From: Psoroptes ovis
Taxonomy: Eukaryota; Arthropoda; Arachnida; Sarcoptiformes; Psoroptidae
DNA length: 64,000 nt
Assembly: GCA_002943765.1 (NCBI GenBank)
Contig: PQWQ01000008.1
Location: forward strand, 1 to 64,000
Direction of reading: 5' to 3'
Numbering within the stretch: position 1 is the first letter of the stretch; each line of letters opens with the position of its first letter. Both the position numbers and the translations under genes were made by a program. Under the pieces are notes generated by a model. The model saw only the letters and a list, made by a program, of their open reading frames with translations. It made no database searches and had not been told where the DNA came from. Positions 60,606-64,000 of this stretch are shown one piece after another.

Positions 60606-63600
60606 ATGTTGCCGTATGCAACATTCATAACGATATTAATGCTACTGTTGGTTACTGGTATCGAATCGAATAATCAGGATAATATCGATGGTGGTGATAC
60701 AATCACTGAACATAACAATGATGGTACATCAATGCAACAATCATCATCACAACAATACACTACATATCAATCATTTAATAATGATGGTAATGGTGAAGGT
60801 GGTAGTCTAGGTGGCGCTGGTGGTTTGATGGCGAACGATAATGACGATGAAACATTTGGAATGCGTAAAATCAGCTTTCCACCATCATCATTCGATGACC
60901 TGTTTCAGCAGCCAGCACCGCAGCCTCAGCAGCATCCGTTCGAAGATCAACCGAATGATAATTCGTTGTCGATGAACCACAACCAGTACCACCACAACCA
61001 GCAAGAACAGCAACAACAGGAGCAACAAGGGTCACAAGGACCACAACTGGGTCAATTTGCCGATAATCCATTTGATCGTTCGAATTTTTTCCAAAATTTT
61101 CCATCACTTTTCAGTGATTTCAATCAACATCACCAGCAGCAACAGCAACAGCAGCAGCAGCAGCCGTACGATGATAGTCCGAATAATTATGACAATCCCG
61201 ACAACAACAATGACAACAATGGTGAATCTACACCATTCACACCTGTTGCATTGTCAGTTGATGAAGCATTTCGTAAATATTTCCCAAAAAATTCCAATGA
61301 TGATAATGGTAATAACGCTGATGGTAATAATGGTAATAACGATGGTACATATGGATCATCATCATCGCAGCAGCAGCAATCAACAGATTATAATGGTGGC
61401 CAATCGAATTCGAATGATAATAATAATAATAATAATAATCGAAAGGTATTTACCTGTGAGACATATAATTACATACATGCATACCTTTACAAAAATTAGT
61501 TTTTTCGTTGTTGTGAATTTTTTTAGTACAATTAAATAGGTTGTTCGAAAAGTTTTTGCCGATTATATCGTAGGAAATTATGAGAAAATCGGCAAAAACT
61601 TATCGGACAGCCAATAATTAAATACATTGATTTCGATCGAACCACCGATTAATAATCGATCTATTTCGATCTATTCGTTTCGATCGGTTCGATTCGATTC
61701 GAAATAGGCCTATTTTTAGATCAAATTTCCAGTTGAAAATGGGTTTGTAAATACTGAAATATCAGATGAAACAAGAACAAGAGTTAATGATCATAATCAG
61801 TGATCATTGATCATTGAATTCGATGAATCGAATAAGTTGAATTCGATAATTTCCAATTCAAATTGTCTGCGTAAATAAATAGTTTTTAATATGAAATCAT
61901 TTTAATAAATAAAAAAAAAATCTATTTTAATCCATTTCAGGTTTCAAAATCCTTGTTTCAGTGAAAATAGGTGAAAATAGATTAATTGTTTTGCTTGTAG
62001 ATCTGGTAAAATGATTAGTCGAATGGTTGATAGAGTAAGTGGGAGAGAGAGAGAGAGTTGAAGTGTGGGAGTGGAAGAGTGATTAACGATAATTGCAATT
62101 CAATCGATAATTTCAGTGGATTGACCCTGTTGGAAATGCTGATCTTTGTACCTTCAGAGAGCGTTTAAGACCTTTGAAGATTGAAGACCCTTAAAGATCA
62201 TAGGACTAAGAATTTGATTGAAACTTGATCCGAATTTCAAAAGGGTGCAATGAGAGGTGAAAATGAGGATGTAGAAAGGGGTAAGGAATTGCCATTCAAG
62301 TCTTCATCTTTGCACCAGTACTGGTAGTATTTTTGATTATCCAAGGAGTGAAGATGACATGTAACATGGTGGTGGTCATCTTGATGCGTATCATAAAGAC
62401 CATCACGATGACCATCATGGTGGTCATCATCATGGTCTACCAATGATGATCGTTGAATGAATGATCAATCAAAGGTAGAAAAACCTTTCAAAAAACATTT
62501 ACCATTGCCATCAACAATCGTAGCATTCATAGATCTCATAGATGAATGGCTGCGCTTAATCATGAAATCTAAAAGAAAATTTGCTTTCTTAAGAAAACTT
62601 TCTTAAGTGAAAATCATAGACTTTCGATGTTTCAACTTGGCTTACCCGGTTTTGTCCACTAATTGGCCGACAAACATGTATTAGGTTGTCCCATAAGTTT
62701 TTGCCGTTTTTCAAATTTTTTTTTCATTCTAAAAACGGCAAAAACTTATGGGACAGCCTGATATTTACATGATGCATGGCTGCATGGCTATGCGTGTGTA
62801 ATCATATCATATGTTTATGATTTCGTGAATGAAATGAATTCATGTTTTTTGACCAGAAAACAATTGTTCAAACATTCATGAATATCAAAAACGAAATATA
62901 TTAGGTTGTCCGAAAAGTTCTGGCGGATTTTCATCGAGCAACTCTATTGTGATTAAGCGCGATGAACTTTTCGGACAACCTAACAATATTTTTCCCCCTC
63001 AAAAAAAAACGATCCTTAATTTTCAGTCTGATCTTTTCAAAGGATGGAGGTTTACAGGCTTGAAGGCTTGCAGGCTTATTACCTGTTGGTTTTTTTTAAA
63101 ATGAAATCTTTAAAAAGCAAAATGAATGAAAGTAATCAAAGGGGAAAAATCATCATTTAATGATCATGTATTTCATGATGCAGGTCAGTCGCTGATTATT
63201 TATCCGAGATGGTTACCCGAGGAGGAGGAGTAGGAGGAGGAGGAGAAAGTTTATTTTTAGCCAAAGGAATTATAATCATTGTGAATATATTAGGTTGTCC
63301 GAAAAGTTCATTACGCTTAATCGGATAGCGTTCGATGATGAAAATTGGCCAAAACTTTTCGGACAACCTAATACAAATTTAGAGAAATGGATGGAGAAAT
63401 TAATTTCTTAAAATATAAAAATCGATTAAATCGATTTAGTTTGAATCGAAATCGAATTAATTTGATTCGAATTAAATTTGATTCGATTTTGATTCGATAA
63501 TTACGTATCAAACATTCATATTTGATCAATAATCGATTGTATCGAATAGTGATTTTAAATTTAAATTTTTCTCTATTTTCACAACCCTTTGTAGCCGACC

Positions 63601-64000
63601 GAAAAAGAAATGGTCAACATCGATAGCCTCCGGGAAATTGTCGAAAAACAACCCTTAGCAAGGTCCGATCCATTCGATCCACCATCACCACCGTTGTCGG
63701 CATTTTTACCACCACCACCTGATGCTGTGGTATCGTCACCGACTACGCCTCAGGCATCGCCCGGTTCAACATCATCGATAGTGCCGATATCTGTTCTTCA
63801 ACAGCAACAGCAGCAGCAGCAACAACAACAAGAGTCACAATTACGGCATCACAGCAGCGATGAACAGCCCCCAATATCTTCGAATGAACTAAACTATGAC
63901 CCTAATCAACAATCATTATCATCGGCCACAGGGTACAAAAGCTTGTCGCATCCACAAATACCAATCGAACCAATCAGTACGTTTAAAGCACCTGAACCCG
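60606..64000 (+). CDS. Secreted Gln/Asn/Pro-rich low-complexity protein (5' part)
   Basis: Two exons lie in the window: 60606-61445 (280 codons) and 63595 to the right edge. They are joined in phase 0 by donor AAAG|GTATTT and acceptor CCTTTGTAG. The second exon has no stop before the window ends. An acceptor-like CACCTGTAG at 60591-60599 suggests an upstream non-coding exon. MLPYATFITILMLLLVTGIE resembles a signal peptide. The rest is disordered: Gly/Asn/Asp-rich, then poly-Gln, an Asn/Asp stretch, and in exon 2 Pro-rich segments (SDPFDPPSPPLSAFLPPPP) with a second poly-Gln run. I recognise no domain in the part visible. Possible roles include cuticle or extracellular-matrix protein, but nothing decides it. 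Without splicing, the first frame would stop at 61499. Confidence 0.7.
61536..61616. repeat. MITE subfamily II in an intron
   Basis: AATAGGTTGTTCGAAAAG ... CTTATCGGACAGCCAA with CGATTATATCGTAGG at the left arm, so it is reversed relative to 43782. Confidence 0.9.
62681..62761. repeat. MITE subfamily III in an intron
   Basis: TTAGGTTGTCCCATAAG ... CTTATGGGACAGCCTGA. The arms TTTTTGCCGTTTTT and AAAAACGGCAAAAA are perfectly complementary. Confidence 0.93.
62901..62983 (+). repeat. MITE subfamily I in an intron
   Basis: TTAGGTTGTCCGAAAAG ... TTTTCGGACAACCTAA, perfect terminal 17-mers. The centre is GAGCAACTCTATTGTG. Confidence 0.94.
63290..63371 (-). repeat. MITE subfamily I in an intron
   Basis: TTAGGTTGTCCGAAAAG ... 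TTTTCGGACAACCTAA, perfect terminal 17-mers, TA on both sides. Confidence 0.94.

Larger units (their letters stand above)
61446..63594 (+). other. 2.1-kb intron with four MITEs
   Basis: Long compared with the 50-110 base introns elsewhere in this window. The extra length includes MITEs at 61536, 62681, 62901 and 63290, a GAGAGAGAGAG tract near 62044 and an AGG repeat near 63222. Confidence 0.65.

Noticed and set aside
9032..62983. Short frames containing LGCPKSS, LSEKF or FGQPNI in many places
   Set aside because: These peptides are the translated MITE ends (GGTTGTCCGAAAAGTTC and its complement), not a protein family.
1..64000. CRISPR arrays, bacterial operons, prophage or rRNA genes
   Set aside because: Spliced genes and animal protein families show eukaryotic nuclear DNA. 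The 35-base satellite superficially resembles a CRISPR array but has no unique spacers.

Overview
The window is nuclear DNA of a small-genome animal, most likely an arthropod and probably an acariform (astigmatid-type) mite. It is strongly AT-rich. Most introns are about 50-110 bases with GT..AG ends. There are two invertebrate-type actins (N-terminus [16 protein letters not shown]) and conserved animal genes: TMEM181, a TAK1-type kinase, the SRP receptor alpha subunit and an SLC35G1-like transporter. No species-specific marker was found, so the mite assignment is inference.

Layout. 1-3345: edge of a satellite array made of about 35-base monomers in two alternating variants. 3788-12677: four minus-strand genes: TMEM181; a strongly degenerate Vasa/DDX3-like DEAD-box relative with tandemly duplicated exons; a secreted carboxylesterase with an intact triad; and a small predicted secreted protein. 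12.7-19.7 kb: gene-poor DNA with many short inverted-repeat elements. 20225-33774: five plus-strand genes: two tandem actins, a TAK1/MAP3K7-like kinase, SRPRA, and an SLC35G1-like drug/metabolite-superfamily transporter. 33.8-60.6 kb: about 27 kb in which I find no convincing coding exon. 60606-64000: start of a plus-strand gene for a secreted, Gln/Asn/Pro-rich low-complexity protein that runs off the window.

The most pervasive feature is a family of about 80-base mariner-type miniature elements (MITEs) with ends TTAGGTTGTCC...GGACAACCTAA, usually beside TA. I count 50 copies in at least three subfamilies, all in intergenic DNA or introns and none in a coding exon. A second, unrelated inverted-repeat family (about 120-160 bases) has five copies, all between 36 and 48 kb. 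Several gene-flanking gaps carry a CTCF-like word (AGATGGCGCTA or CCACTAGATGGC).

The genes do not form an operon or a shared pathway. SRPRA and TMEM181 act in the secretory/membrane system, TAK1 in stress and immune signalling, actins in the cytoskeleton. Splice junctions were worked out by hand from reading frame, GT/AG signals and recalled family sequences. No alignment or gene-prediction program was run.
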